Of a stretch of DNA of 64,000 nucleotides, positions 1-10,023 are shown piece by piece. The translations under genes were made by a program, and so were the position numbers. A model generated the notes under the pieces. It was not told the origin of the DNA and searched no databases. It saw only the letters and a list, made by a program, of their open reading frames with translations. How positions within the stretch are numbered: position 1 is the stretch's first letter; each line of letters begins with the position of its first letter. Source of the DNA: Phycisphaerales bacterium (lineage in GTDB: Bacteria; Planctomycetota; Phycisphaerae; Sedimentisphaerales; Anaerobacaceae); contig JAUVYV010000012.1 of NCBI GenBank assembly GCA_030602885.1, positions 20,346 to 84,345 of the forward strand. The letters are read 5' to 3'.

Positions 1-2
1 TC

Positions 3-488
3 AAATCCTTCGAAGAAGCTCTCAGGGTCGCCGGCGTCGCTCAGCAAAATATCGTTCAGGTTTCATCAATCCTGCCGCCTAAGTGCAGGATCATAACCAG
101 GGGAAAAGGGCTCGAACAACTCATCCCGGGCGAGATATGCTACTGTGTTATGGCGCGGGCCGACACCAACGAGCAGGGCCGGCTGGTCGCCTCCTCGGTG
201 GGCATTGCAATCCCAAAGGACAAGAATAAATGGGGCTACCTCAGTGAAGTTCACGGCCACGGTATGAACAGCACCGAAGCGGCAGATATGGCTGAGGACC
301 TCGCGGCCGGTATGCTCGGCACCACCCTCGGTCTGGAGGTCGATCCCAATAAGGCCTGGTCGGAAAAGGAGCAGGTCTATAAATCCAGCGGCCTGATAAT
401 AAGAACCTCCAACATAACGCAGACCGCCCGCGGACAAAAAAACCTCTGGACTACAACCGTTGCTATAGCAATGTTCCTGTTTGACTGA
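3..488 (+). CDS. Pyruvoyl-dependent arginine decarboxylase (5' truncated by window edge)
   Basis: Frame 3 is open from the window edge: ...QNIVQVSSILPPKCRIITRGKGLEQLIPGEICYCVMARADTNEQGRLVASSVGIAIP...; VSS-PP autocleavage-type motif and PvlArgDC core; followed by agmatinase. Confidence 0.9.
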   Translation, partial: KSFEEALRVAGVAQQNIVQVSSILPPKCRIITRGKGLEQLIPGEICYCVMARADTNEQGRLVASSVGIAIPKDKNKWGYLSEVHGHGMNSTEAADMAEDLAAGMLGTTLGLEVDPNKAWSEKEQVYKSSGLIIRTSNITQTARGQKNLWTTTVAIAMFLFD

Positions 489-511
489 GGATAAAGCGTC
501 TAATCAGTCAG

Positions 512-1381
512 GTGTCCACAATGGCAAAGGCAGCTAACTTCGGCGACCTGCCCGAAGAGTACTCAAATCTTGATAACGCCGCCATCGTGATTGTCCCTGT
601 CCCTTACGACGAGACAAGCACCTGGGGTAGAGGGGCTGACAGAGGCCCGGCTGCTATGCTCGATGCCTCCGCCAATATGGAGCTCTACGACATAGAGACG
701 AACACAGAAGTTTACAGGCACGGCATTTTCACCGATGTGCCGGTAGAGGAAAAATCCTCACCCGAAAAAATGGTCAATGCAGTCGCTGCCAGAATCGACA
801 ATTACGTAAAACAGGGCAAATTTGCCGTGGTAATCGGCGGAGAACATTCCGTCAGCATTGGGGCGGTGAAGGCACACGCCCAGAACTACCCGCGCCTCAC
901 TGTGCTGCAGCTCGATGCTCATTCAGACCTGAGAGACAAATATAATGGCTCAAGATATAATCACGCCTGCGTCTCCGCCAGAGTAAAGGAAATGTGTCCC
1001 ATAGTGCACGTTGGTATCAGGAGCATGGCTTCATCGGAAAAGCCCTTCATCGACAAAGACAATGTATTCTTCGCACGTGACATCTTCAGCGACGTCAACT
1101 GGATTAACCGGGTACTGGCCAGAGTCACCGACAATGTATATATCACCATCGACCTTGACGTCTTCGACCCATCGATAATGTCATCGACCGGCACCCCCGA
1201 ACCGGGCGGCCTGTTATGGTATGATGTCCTTGCTCTGTTGAAAGCCGTCACCGAAAGAAAGAACCTCGTTGGTTTCGACGTCGTAGAGCTGTGCCCAAAT
1301 AAGAATAACACGAGCGCGGATTTCCTGGTGGCCAAACTGATTTACAAATTACTGAGCTACAAATTCAGGGATTCGAAATGA
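512..1381 (+). CDS. speB: Agmatinase / ureohydrolase family
   Basis: Arginase-family motifs GGEHS, LDAHSDLRD, YITIDLDVFDPS; adjacent to arginine decarboxylase. Start may be the internal ATG at 521. Confidence 0.9.
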   Translation: MSTMAKAANFGDLPEEYSNLDNAAIVIVPVPYDETSTWGRGADRGPAAMLDASANMELYDIETNTEVYRHGIFTDVPVEEKSSPEKMVNAVAARIDNYVKQGKFAVVIGGEHSVSIGAVKAHAQNYPRLTVLQLDAHSDLRDKYNGSRYNHACVSARVKEMCPIVHVGIRSMASSEKPFIDKDNVFFARDIFSDVNWINRVLARVTDNVYITIDLDVFDPSIMSSTGTPEPGGLLWYDVLALLKAVTERKNLVGFDVVELCPNKNNTSADFLVAKLIYKLLSYKFRDSK

Positions 1382-2394
1382 AAAAGCACGATTTCTTGAG
1401 AAACCTCGTAAAACACATAGATATAAAGTCCTTCGATACAACAGACATCATTGATTCGATGAGAGATATGTCATTCACCGCAAGAGACACCGCCAGAGCC
1501 GCTGACATCCTCAATGAAATGCTCAAAGACAAAGACTGCACCATCTTCCTCTGCATCGCAGGCAGCACCAGCGCCGCCGGCTGTATGCAGATTTATGCCG
1601 ATATGGTCAAACATAATATGGTCGATGCCATCGTCGCCACCGGCGCAACCATTGTCGATATGGACTTCTTCGAGGCACTCGGATTCAGGCACTACCAGGG
1701 CAGCCCTCATATCGATGACGGCCAACTCAGAAAGCTCTATATCGACAGAATCTACGACACCTTCATAGATGAAGAGCAATTGCAGGTTTGCGACAATACC
1801 GTAAAGAAAATCGCAGACTCACTCGAAAAACGCCCCTATTCATCAAGAGAGTTCATCCTTGAAATGGGTAAATACCTCGTTGATAACGCAAAGAAGAAAG
1901 ACTCACTCGTCCAGGCCGCCTACGAGAACAATGTCCCCATATTCTGTCCCGCCTTTTCCGATTCCAGTGCCGGCTTCGGCCTGGTAAAACATCAGGTCGA
2001 AAACCCCGACTCCCACGTCTCTATAGATTCCGTCAAGGACTTCCGAGAGCTAACACAAATCAAAATCCAGTCTCCCGTATCAGGCCTCTTCATGATTGGT
2101 GGCGGAGTTCCCAAAAACTTCATCCAGGACACCGTTGTTTGCGCCGAGGTCCTCGGCAAAGAAGTGGATATGCACAAATACGCCGTCCAGATCACCGTCG
2201 CCGACGTCCGGGACGGCGCCTGCTCGAGCTCAACCCTCACTGAAGCCCGCTCCTGGGGCAAGGTCGACGCGGGCCACGACCAGATGCTCTACGCCGAAGC
2301 AACGAGCGTCCTGCCGCTAATCGTCAGCTACGTCTATCACAAAAACCACTGGCAATCCCGCCCCAAAAAACAGTGGACGAAGATCTTTGAGTAA
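1378..2394 (+). CDS. Deoxyhypusine synthase-like protein (possible homospermidine synthase-type enzyme)
   Basis: IAGSTSAAGCMQIYADMV, ATGATIVDMDFFEALG, SDSSAGFGLV, MIGGGVPKNF motifs of the DHS family; ATGA overlap with the agmatinase gene. Confidence 0.85.
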   Translation: MKKHDFLRNLVKHIDIKSFDTTDIIDSMRDMSFTARDTARAADILNEMLKDKDCTIFLCIAGSTSAAGCMQIYADMVKHNMVDAIVATGATIVDMDFFEALGFRHYQGSPHIDDGQLRKLYIDRIYDTFIDEEQLQVCDNTVKKIADSLEKRPYSSREFILEMGKYLVDNAKKKDSLVQAAYENNVPIFCPAFSDSSAGFGLVKHQVENPDSHVSIDSVKDFRELTQIKIQSPVSGLFMIGGGVPKNFIQDTVVCAEVLGKEVDMHKYAVQITVADVRDGACSSSTLTEARSWGKVDAGHDQMLYAEATSVLPLIVSYVYHKNHWQSRPKKQWTKIFE

Positions 2395-2615
2395 TCTACC
2401 GAACCGGTTCTGCTTCAGCGGCAACTCGCCATCCATGCCTTCAGCAGACAAGTGCCTAACCCCAACCCAACCGAACCCGCACCATAAATCAGCACTCTCA
2501 TAATGGTGGTTATTATACTTCGAGCACACGCTGTTGAAAGGTTTTTACTGGCACGTGAAACGACCACGCTTTAGAATCACAACCGTCTTTAGTCTTTGTC
2601 ATCGAGAGGCAGGAA

Positions 2616-3623
2616 ATGACACGCAAAGAAAGAGTTGTCGCAGTAATCGGACATAACATCACCGATGCGGTGCCGTGGAATGTGGAGTTGACCAGCGGCG
2701 AGATGGTGAAGGTGTGCGAGTATTTAGGCATCGAGGCAAGTGAGTTCTTCGATCTTGCGGGCAACCACATTGAGAAGATCGGGTACAACATCGGCGGAAG
2801 AGAGGTAAAGCCGGGGTTTTGGCAGGATGAGTTCGGAGTAGTGTGGGACCGCAGCGGGCTTGATAAAGACATTGGAGTCGTCAGTGAAGTGCTGCTGAAA
2901 GAAGCGGGCTTGTCGAGTTACCAATTTCCCGACCCACCTACCGAAGAGGTCAGGAAGGTCACAGAGAAGGTATTGGGCAATGGCAGGGACACGTTCAAAT
3001 TCGGTAAGATTGCGATGACCTATTTCGAGCGGGCATGGTCCCTGCGGGGAATGGAAAACCTGATGATGGATATGGCGTTAAATCCCGCCTTTGCGGAAGA
3101 GTTCTTCGGTGCGATACTCGATTACAACATGCAGATAATCGAAACCGCTGTTCAATACGATATCGACGGCTTTTATTTTGCAGACGACTACGGGCAGCAG
3201 ACGGGGCTGTTGATGAGCCCGGATATGTGGCGGCGGTTCATAAAGCCCGGCTTAGCGAAGATGTTCGAGAAAGTAAAGTCAGCCAACAAGGTGGCGGCGC
3301 TGCACTGCTGTGGAAAGATTGATGCGATATTGGGTGATTTGATTGATATCGGCCTGGATATCTACAACACCGTCCAGCCCGAAGTATATGACCTTAAGAA
3401 GCTAAAGAAAGAGTTCGGGAACCACCTTACTTTCTGGGGGGCGATAAGCACACAGCAAACGCTGCCCTACGTAAAGCCCGATGAGCTCAAACGCATCGTA
3501 AGAGAGACAATCGACATCATGGGCCAAGGCGGCGGATACATCGCAGCACCCACACATCGGGTGCCGGAAGATGTGCCCGTAGAGAATGTTGCCGCCCTTA
3601 TCGAGGTGCTTAAGTCGCAATAG
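2616..3623 (+). CDS. Uroporphyrinogen decarboxylase-family protein (methylcobalamin methyltransferase-like)
   Basis: UroD-like fold pattern with ALHCCGKI (H-x-CG) and TLPYVKPDELKRIVRETIDIMGQGGGYIAAPTHRVPEDVPVENV C-terminal signature. Confidence 0.8.
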   Translation: MTRKERVVAVIGHNITDAVPWNVELTSGEMVKVCEYLGIEASEFFDLAGNHIEKIGYNIGGREVKPGFWQDEFGVVWDRSGLDKDIGVVSEVLLKEAGLSSYQFPDPPTEEVRKVTEKVLGNGRDTFKFGKIAMTYFERAWSLRGMENLMMDMALNPAFAEEFFGAILDYNMQIIETAVQYDIDGFYFADDYGQQTGLLMSPDMWRRFIKPGLAKMFEKVKSANKVAALHCCGKIDAILGDLIDIGLDIYNTVQPEVYDLKKLKKEFGNHLTFWGAISTQQTLPYVKPDELKRIVRETIDIMGQGGGYIAAPTHRVPEDVPVENVAALIEVLKSQ

Positions 3624-3766
3624 GCGGGTATCAAAGACAACTCTAAAACGACTCACTGCTCGATGAGAATTTGCATTGCAAACAGGCCGGATTTGCGTTA
3701 TAAGGGCATATCTTCGGTGGTGGTAGTGCACATATTAGCGGTGACAGTCATTACAGGAATCGCCAA

Positions 3767-5239
3767 ATGGCAGAGGAGAAACGTTATATCGCAGTTGACC
3801 TGGGAGCTGAAAGCGGGCGAGTCATGCTGGGTGTGGTATCTGCTGATAAGCTCAGCTTAAAGGAAGTTCATCGGTTCGCCAACGGGCCTATTGAGGTGGA
3901 TGGGACGCTGCGATGGGATATCGATCGCCTGATGACGGAGATAAAGACCGGCATCGGCAAGGCGACGAAAGAGGCGGGCGGAGAGGTCGCAGGCATCGGC
4001 GTCGATAGCTGGGGCGTCGATTTCGGACTGCTCGATGAAAACGGCAAGCTCATCGAAAAAACCTACCACTACCGCGATAGCCGCACAAACGGCATGATGG
4101 ACAAGGCCTTCGAGATGATGCCCAAACGCGATATCTACGAGCATACCGGCCTGCAGTTCATGCAATTCAACACGATGTACCAGTTGCTTGCAATGCGCCT
4201 CGCCAATTCGCCGTCTCTTGCAAAAGCAAAGCAGTTGATAATGATTGCCGACCTCGTTTCCTGCTTCTTGTCCGGCCAAGTTTACGCCGAGTACACGCTG
4301 GCGAGCACTTCACAACTGATGGACATGCGAACAGGACAGTGGTCACAGGCGATTTTCGAGGGGCTGGACCTGCCGCTTGATATTATGCCCAGGATTGTCC
4401 AGCCCGGGACGGCTGTCGGTGAGCTGACCGAGAATATCGCCAAAAAGATCGACTGCGTGCAGATACCGGTTATTGCGGTCGGCTCGCACGATACCGCAAG
4501 TGCCGTCGCAGCAGTACCTGCAGACGAGAAGACAAAGTGGTCGTACCTCTCTTCGGGGACATGGAGCTTAATCGGCGTTGAAGTGCCGAAGGCAATTGTC
4601 AACGACAAGACCTACGAAGTGCCGTTTACAAATGAAGGCGGGGTGGAGCGCACGATTCGACTGCTGAAGAACATAATGGGGCTCTGGCTCATCCAGGAGT
4701 GCAGGCGCCAGTGGCAGCAGGAAGGTCAGGATTTGTCTTATCCGGAATTAACGGCGATGGCGGAAAAAGCCAGGCCGTTTGCCGCCACCATCGACGTCGA
4801 CCAGGACAGCTTCATCGCACCGGGCGAGATGCCCAGGCGAATTAATGAGTACATGACAGGGACGGGACAGAAGCCAATCGCCGACAAGGGACAATTGGTA
4901 AGAACCGTGCTGGAAGGTCTGGCCCTAAAGTACCGCGCCATTTTAGAGAAGCTTGAGGATGTCACGGGAACAACTATTGACTGTCTGCATATTGTAGGCG
5001 GCGGGACCCAGAATGAGCTGCTAAATCAGTTCGCCGCCAATGCCACCGGCAAAAAAGTCATCACCGGGCCGATTGAGGCCACGGCAATGGGCAACATCCT
5101 GATGCAGGCAATAGCGACGAATCATATAGAGAGTCTGGCTGAGGCAAGAAAACTTGTACGCAAGTCGGTCCAGCTTAAGGAGTATCAGCCGAGAGAGACT
5201 TCTCTCTGGCAGGAGCAATACAAGAAAACGAAAAACTAA
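3767..5239 (+). CDS. rhaB: Rhamnulokinase
   Basis: FGGY kinase: AVDLGAESGRVMLG, GVDSWGVDFGLL, GSHDTASAVAAVP, GGGTQNELLNQFAA; co-located with rhaM and rhaA. Confidence 0.92.
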   Translation: MAEEKRYIAVDLGAESGRVMLGVVSADKLSLKEVHRFANGPIEVDGTLRWDIDRLMTEIKTGIGKATKEAGGEVAGIGVDSWGVDFGLLDENGKLIEKTYHYRDSRTNGMMDKAFEMMPKRDIYEHTGLQFMQFNTMYQLLAMRLANSPSLAKAKQLIMIADLVSCFLSGQVYAEYTLASTSQLMDMRTGQWSQAIFEGLDLPLDIMPRIVQPGTAVGELTENIAKKIDCVQIPVIAVGSHDTASAVAAVPADEKTKWSYLSSGTWSLIGVEVPKAIVNDKTYEVPFTNEGGVERTIRLLKNIMGLWLIQECRRQWQQEGQDLSYPELTAMAEKARPFAATIDVDQDSFIAPGEMPRRINEYMTGTGQKPIADKGQLVRTVLEGLALKYRAILEKLEDVTGTTIDCLHIVGGGTQNELLNQFAANATGKKVITGPIEATAMGNILMQAIATNHIESLAEARKLVRKSVQLKEYQPRETSLWQEQYKKTKN

Positions 5240-5256
5240 AAGGTCAAATTAAGGAA

Positions 5257-6588
5257 GTGACATTGATAGAGGAGCTTGAGCAGAAGCTGGACAGTTTCAA
5301 CGCGGCGCAGAGGAAAGATGTCCTTGCCGCGCTGTGTGAGAAGGTAAAGACCGGCGAGATAGAGATACCTGAGCCGGGAACACATTTGAATATTCACTGC
5401 CATACGTTTTTCTCATATAACACCTACGGCTATTCTCCCAGCAAATTCGCCTGGCTGGCGAAGAAACGCGGCCTGGCCCTCGCAGGCGTGGTGGACTTCG
5501 ACGTTCTCGACGCCGCCGACGAGTTCCTTGAAGCGGCAAAACTGCTGGGGCTAAAGGCATGTGCCGGGATGGAAACACGGGTCTATGTGCCGCAGTTCGC
5601 CACACGCGTCATCAATTCGCCCGGCGAACCCGGTATCTCATACCACATGGGAGTCGGATTCCCAAACGGCCGGCTCGAAGGTGAGCTCAAAGATTTTCAA
5701 AAACGTCTTCGGGATACGGCCCAGCAGAGGAACAAAGACCTTGTGGGACGGGTGAACAAGTACTTATCACCGTTGGGGCTGGATTACGAACAAGATGTCC
5801 TGCCATTGACCCCGGCAGGCAATGCCACTGAGCGGCATATCTGCGTGGCTTATGCACGCAAGGCCAAAGAGCTTTTCGTCGGTGGCGAAAAGCTCGCGGA
5901 GTTCTGGAGCGAAAAGCTGGGAACCGACGCGGCCAAACTCGGTCTGCCCGAAACCAGGGATTTTCTCAACACCCTTCGCAAGAAAATAATGAAGCGAGGC
6001 GGCGTCGGCTACATCCAGCCCGACACCGGCTCGTTCCCCACACTGGCGGAGGTGGATAAATTCTCATTGGCCGCAGGCGCCATACCGACGGTGACATGGC
6101 TCGACGGGACCAGTGACGGCGAGCAGGCAGAAGAAGAGCTTTTGGAGGTTGCGAGCAGGTCCGGCTCGGCGGCGCTGAATGTGGTACCGGACCGCAATTA
6201 CACGACCGGCGAGACCGACCGCAAACTAAAGAACCTTTACGCGGTTGTCGAGCTGGCGGAGAAACGCCACCTGCCCTTGGTGGTCGGCACCGAGATGAAC
6301 AGTCCCGGCCAGAAGTTTGTGGACGATTTCGACACGGCTGAGCTTTCGGGGCTGCTGCCGACCTTTTTGAAAGGCGCATATATTATCTACGCCCACTCGG
6401 TTCTGCAACGCCAATGCGGCTTCGGTTACACCGGTGACTGGGCAAAGAAAAACTTCCGTAACACCCAGGACAAAAATGAATTCTTTGAAAAGCTCGGTGA
6501 CACACTCCAACCGGCCAGAGAAGATGAGCTTGCAGGTTTCAGCAGCGATGCTAGGCCGGCGGATATACTCAGTAAAATAAATACCTGA
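5257..6588 (+). CDS. PHP-domain metal-dependent hydrolase-like protein
   Basis: HLNIHCHTFFSYNTYGYSPSKFAWLAKKRGLALAGVVDFDVLDAADEFLEAA - PHP-like HxH and D motifs. Confidence 0.65.
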   Translation: MTLIEELEQKLDSFNAAQRKDVLAALCEKVKTGEIEIPEPGTHLNIHCHTFFSYNTYGYSPSKFAWLAKKRGLALAGVVDFDVLDAADEFLEAAKLLGLKACAGMETRVYVPQFATRVINSPGEPGISYHMGVGFPNGRLEGELKDFQKRLRDTAQQRNKDLVGRVNKYLSPLGLDYEQDVLPLTPAGNATERHICVAYARKAKELFVGGEKLAEFWSEKLGTDAAKLGLPETRDFLNTLRKKIMKRGGVGYIQPDTGSFPTLAEVDKFSLAAGAIPTVTWLDGTSDGEQAEEELLEVASRSGSAALNVVPDRNYTTGETDRKLKNLYAVVELAEKRHLPLVVGTEMNSPGQKFVDDFDTAELSGLLPTFLKGAYIIYAHSVLQRQCGFGYTGDWAKKNFRNTQDKNEFFEKLGDTLQPAREDELAGFSSDARPADILSKINT

Positions 6589-6606
6589 AAAAGGAATGTT
6601 CTCATA

Positions 6607-8277
6607 ATGTCTGAATTACCCGAGACTCAGTACGCAGTCCAACTCGTCGGGCCTGATAAACCCGTTTTGAACAAGAACAAAGAAGTACATAACCCCGGCC
6701 CTCATCAGATAACGTGCCGCGTAGAGGCCGTGGGGCTTTGCTTTTCCGATTTGAAGCTCCTCAAGCAGTTCTCGAAGCACCCACGCAAAACCGACATAAC
6801 CGCCGGCATCGAGCCGGCCATACTTAAAGAAATCCCCTGCTACATGCCCGCCGACAAGCCCACCGTCCCCGGACACGAAGCCGTCGTTCGTGTTGCTGCC
6901 GTCGGAGAGGATGTCGAGAACTTCAAAGTCGGCGACCGCTATCTCGTCCAGACCGACTATCGCTGGCTGCCGACAGGCGAATCGAATGCGTCGTTCGGAT
7001 ATAACTTCGAAGGCGCCCTCCAGGAATACGTCCTCATGGATGAAAGGATAATCACCTCACCGCATGGTGACTCGATGCTGATACCGGTGCCGGAGGAACT
7101 CAGTGCCTCGGCAATAGCGCTGATAGAACCATGGGCATGTGTAGAGGATGCATACGCAAGCAGCGAACGCCGGACAATAAAAACCAACGGCAAAATGCTT
7201 ATCGTCGCCGATGTCGAGGTAAACGAAAAAGTGCTTGATGCATTCTTCAGCCAGCACGCAAAACCGGGAAGTATTATGTGGGTCGGAGCAGCTTGCCATC
7301 CTGAGTTTGCTGATGCCGGCCTTAACGGCAGTGGTGACCTTTCGCAACTGCCCGATGCAGCGTATGACGATGTCATTTATTTCGGCTCCGACGCGGCGAA
7401 GGTGGAAATATTGTTTTCGAAGGTCGCTGCAAAGGGGCTGTTCAATATCGTTCAGTGCGGTGGCGAGTTCGGCCGCGATGTTGTCACGCAAGTGGGCAGA
7501 GTCCATTACGGCGGCATTCGAATCGTCGGAACAGCAGGCAACAACCCGGCTAAGAGCATGAAATACATCCCCCACACCGGCGAGATACGCACCGGTGACA
7601 AGATTAATGTCGTCGGCGCCGCGGGGCCTATGGGGCTAATGCACGTCATAAGAAACATCTGTCAGGGCCTCGAAGGGGTAACCGTATTCGCCGGCGACGT
7701 GGATGACAGCAGATTGGCTGTGCTTTCGAAGATAGTGCTGCCGCTGGCCAAAAAGAACGGCGTCCAGTGCGGCGTATATAACGCAACGAAGGGAAAACCG
7801 GCTGAGCAGTTCGATTATGTGGTGTTGATGGCGCCGGTACCTCAGTTGGTCGCCGCCGCCGTTCACAGTGCTGCCGAACGTGCCGTCATCAACATCTTCG
7901 CAGGCATACCCGCCTCCGTCACCGGTGAGATTGACCTCGACCAGTACATCGAAAAGCAATTATATTTCATCGGGACGAGCGGGTCAGTCCTCGAAGATAT
8001 GAAGACGGTGCTGGCCAAGGTCGTTTCGGGTCGGCTCGACACGAACGTCTCAGTCGCCGCGGTCAGCGGCCTCGACGGCGCCTGTGACGGAATCCGAGCC
8101 GTCGAAAATCGCCTCTTGCCCGGCAAAATCGTCGTCTATCCCGCCTGCAAGGGGCTGCCGCTGACGCCGCTCGACAAACTCGCCGAAACAATGCCCGAAG
8201 TTGCCGCCTGCCTTGCCGACGGCCTCTGGACAAAACAGGCCGAACACAAACTACTTGATAAATACCGCAACCCTTAG
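6607..8277 (+). CDS. Long zinc-type alcohol dehydrogenase family protein (556 aa)
   Basis: GHEAVVRVAAVGEDVENFKVGDRYLV (GroES-like) and a C-terminal Rossmann segment KINVVGAAGPMGLMHVIRNI. Confidence 0.75.
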   Translation: MSELPETQYAVQLVGPDKPVLNKNKEVHNPGPHQITCRVEAVGLCFSDLKLLKQFSKHPRKTDITAGIEPAILKEIPCYMPADKPTVPGHEAVVRVAAVGEDVENFKVGDRYLVQTDYRWLPTGESNASFGYNFEGALQEYVLMDERIITSPHGDSMLIPVPEELSASAIALIEPWACVEDAYASSERRTIKTNGKMLIVADVEVNEKVLDAFFSQHAKPGSIMWVGAACHPEFADAGLNGSGDLSQLPDAAYDDVIYFGSDAAKVEILFSKVAAKGLFNIVQCGGEFGRDVVTQVGRVHYGGIRIVGTAGNNPAKSMKYIPHTGEIRTGDKINVVGAAGPMGLMHVIRNICQGLEGVTVFAGDVDDSRLAVLSKIVLPLAKKNGVQCGVYNATKGKPAEQFDYVVLMAPVPQLVAAAVHSAAERAVINIFAGIPASVTGEIDLDQYIEKQLYFIGTSGSVLEDMKTVLAKVVSGRLDTNVSVAAVSGLDGACDGIRAVENRLLPGKIVVYPACKGLPLTPLDKLAETMPEVAACLADGLWTKQAEHKLLDKYRNP

Positions 8278-8287
8278 GGGAACATGT

Positions 8288-9109
8288 ATGGCGAACGATT
8301 ATGGAAACCATGTTGATTATATGAAGTGGGTGGAAAAGGATGCCGCCTCCCGCCAGAAGCTCATAGAGACCGCTTTGAGTAAAGCGTTTTCGAAGTTTGT
8401 CGAAAAACGACAGGTCGAGGTGATAGTCTTCTCAAGCATCACAGCCGCAGAGCTTGCACAAGCTATTATTGGATATCCGGTTATTCTTAAGCCGCTGTTG
8501 GCTGCATGTAATATCGCGGCAAGGGCAATCGAAAGAGACCTCGGAATCAAAAACCTGGATACTTACAACCCGAGAGTAACCGATGACCAGGCCAAAATTA
8601 TCAGCGGATACATTAAACCATTTCTCCCGGGGATTCTGGAGATTCCAACTCTGACGAGGATTGACAGAATCGCTTTTGTTGACAAAGAGATTCGAAAGAA
8701 GAAAGGTCAGTGGGAAAAGAGGATAATAGCCGGTATCAATCGGTTTGCAGGGACCAAATTCAGGAAGCGCATGTTCGAGTCGCAAGCCGAACAGTTCGAA
8801 CTGGATGCGGCCAGCCCGGGAACAGGGCAAATCAAAGTCGGTATTGACATAAAAAGAATCGAAGCAAGAAGGGATATTCACAAACGTTGTGATGAGATAG
8901 TCAACAAGGCTGCAAAGCTGAAAACAGCATTTCCCCGAGTTAAATTTGGCGCTGTAATCTATTACCCTTTCATAGAAGAACATGTGAATATCCAAAATCG
9001 GCTGCGGTCTAACAACATAAACTGTATCGTATTCGCATCTGAGGCCAATGAGAGCGTTGAGAACGCGGTGAGGATGCTTCTTTCGAGTCTTGGCATGGGG
9101 GGAAAATGA
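8288..9109 (+). CDS. Candidate Type II restriction endonuclease
   Basis: ATG at 8288 in a 274-codon ORF; FELDAASPGTGQIKVGIDIKR resembles a PD-(D/E)xK core; overlaps by 4 bp a DNA methyltransferase gene. Confidence 0.65.
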   Translation: MANDYGNHVDYMKWVEKDAASRQKLIETALSKAFSKFVEKRQVEVIVFSSITAAELAQAIIGYPVILKPLLAACNIAARAIERDLGIKNLDTYNPRVTDDQAKIISGYIKPFLPGILEIPTLTRIDRIAFVDKEIRKKKGQWEKRIIAGINRFAGTKFRKRMFESQAEQFELDAASPGTGQIKVGIDIKRIEARRDIHKRCDEIVNKAAKLKTAFPRVKFGAVIYYPFIEEHVNIQNRLRSNNINCIVFASEANESVENAVRMLLSSLGMGGK

Positions 9110-10008
9110 CTGGATCGAGAACAAATCATCGACTGCTACAAGGTGATGCTCGAAACATAAGCTACATTCCAGATGAGAGCATCCACCTTGTGCTCACTTC
9201 CCCCCCCTACTGGATACTCAAGAGGTACCGGGAGAATCCGAGGCAGATGGGGCATATCGAGGACTACGAAGTTTTTGTGGCGCAATTAGCTAAAGTATGG
9301 CAGCACTGCTACCGGATTCTCGTGCCGGGTGGTCGATTAGTGTGCGTGGTCGGTGATGTGTGTTTGTCTCGCCGCAGCTTTGGAAGACACGTCGTCGTGC
9401 CCCTTCATTCCGATATTGCCGTTACCTGTAGAAAAATCGGCTTCGACAATCTGAATCCTATCATCTGGTACAAGATCTCTAAGGCGGCGTACGAAGTCAA
9501 CAACGGCTCGAAGTTCTTCGGCAAGCCGTATGAGCCAAACGCTATCATAAAGAACGACATCGAGTTCATACTTATGCAGCGAAAGTCCGGCGGCTATCGT
9601 AAGCCAACCGAGGCACAGCGGCAAAAGAGCAAGATAGATAAGAAAGAATACGATGCGTGGTTTCGGCAAATCTGGAACATCCCCGGCGCTTCGACCAAGA
9701 AGCACCCCGCACCTTTCCCTTACGAGCTGGCTTACCGGCTCGTCAGAATGTTCTCGTTCTATGGAGATACAGTGCTCGACCCATTTTGCGGAAGCGGTAC
9801 GACAATGCTTGCGGCAATGAAGACAGGCAGAAACAGTATTGGCATTGAAATAGACCACGAGTATTGTCAAATGGCCTTCGAAAGACTCGAACGGGACGGA
9901 CACACTTTCTTTGACGAGGCAGAGGTCAGCTTTGAGCGAGCCGACGACCTATCAGGACAGAGTAAGAATGTATCAGGGAAGCCGGTCAGCAAAACACTTA
10001 CGGAGTAA
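9106..10008 (+). CDS. Site-specific DNA methyltransferase, beta-class (TSPPYW; N4-cytosine or N6-adenine type)
   Basis: Motif IV LVLTSPPYWILKRY near the N-terminus and motif I VLDPFCGSGTTMLAA near the C-terminus, GIEIDHEYCQMAFERL. Confidence 0.93.
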   Translation: MTGSRTNHRLLQGDARNISYIPDESIHLVLTSPPYWILKRYRENPRQMGHIEDYEVFVAQLAKVWQHCYRILVPGGRLVCVVGDVCLSRRSFGRHVVVPLHSDIAVTCRKIGFDNLNPIIWYKISKAAYEVNNGSKFFGKPYEPNAIIKNDIEFILMQRKSGGYRKPTEAQRQKSKIDKKEYDAWFRQIWNIPGASTKKHPAPFPYELAYRLVRMFSFYGDTVLDPFCGSGTTMLAAMKTGRNSIGIEIDHEYCQMAFERLERDGHTFFDEAEVSFERADDLSGQSKNVSGKPVSKTLTE

Positions 10009-10023
10009 AGGCTTGTAGAACAG

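Noticed and set aside
8432-9124. 230-aa minus-strand ORF opposite the candidate restriction enzyme
   Set aside because: Antisense; the + strand ORF has coupled start/stop context with the methyltransferase and a plausible nuclease core.
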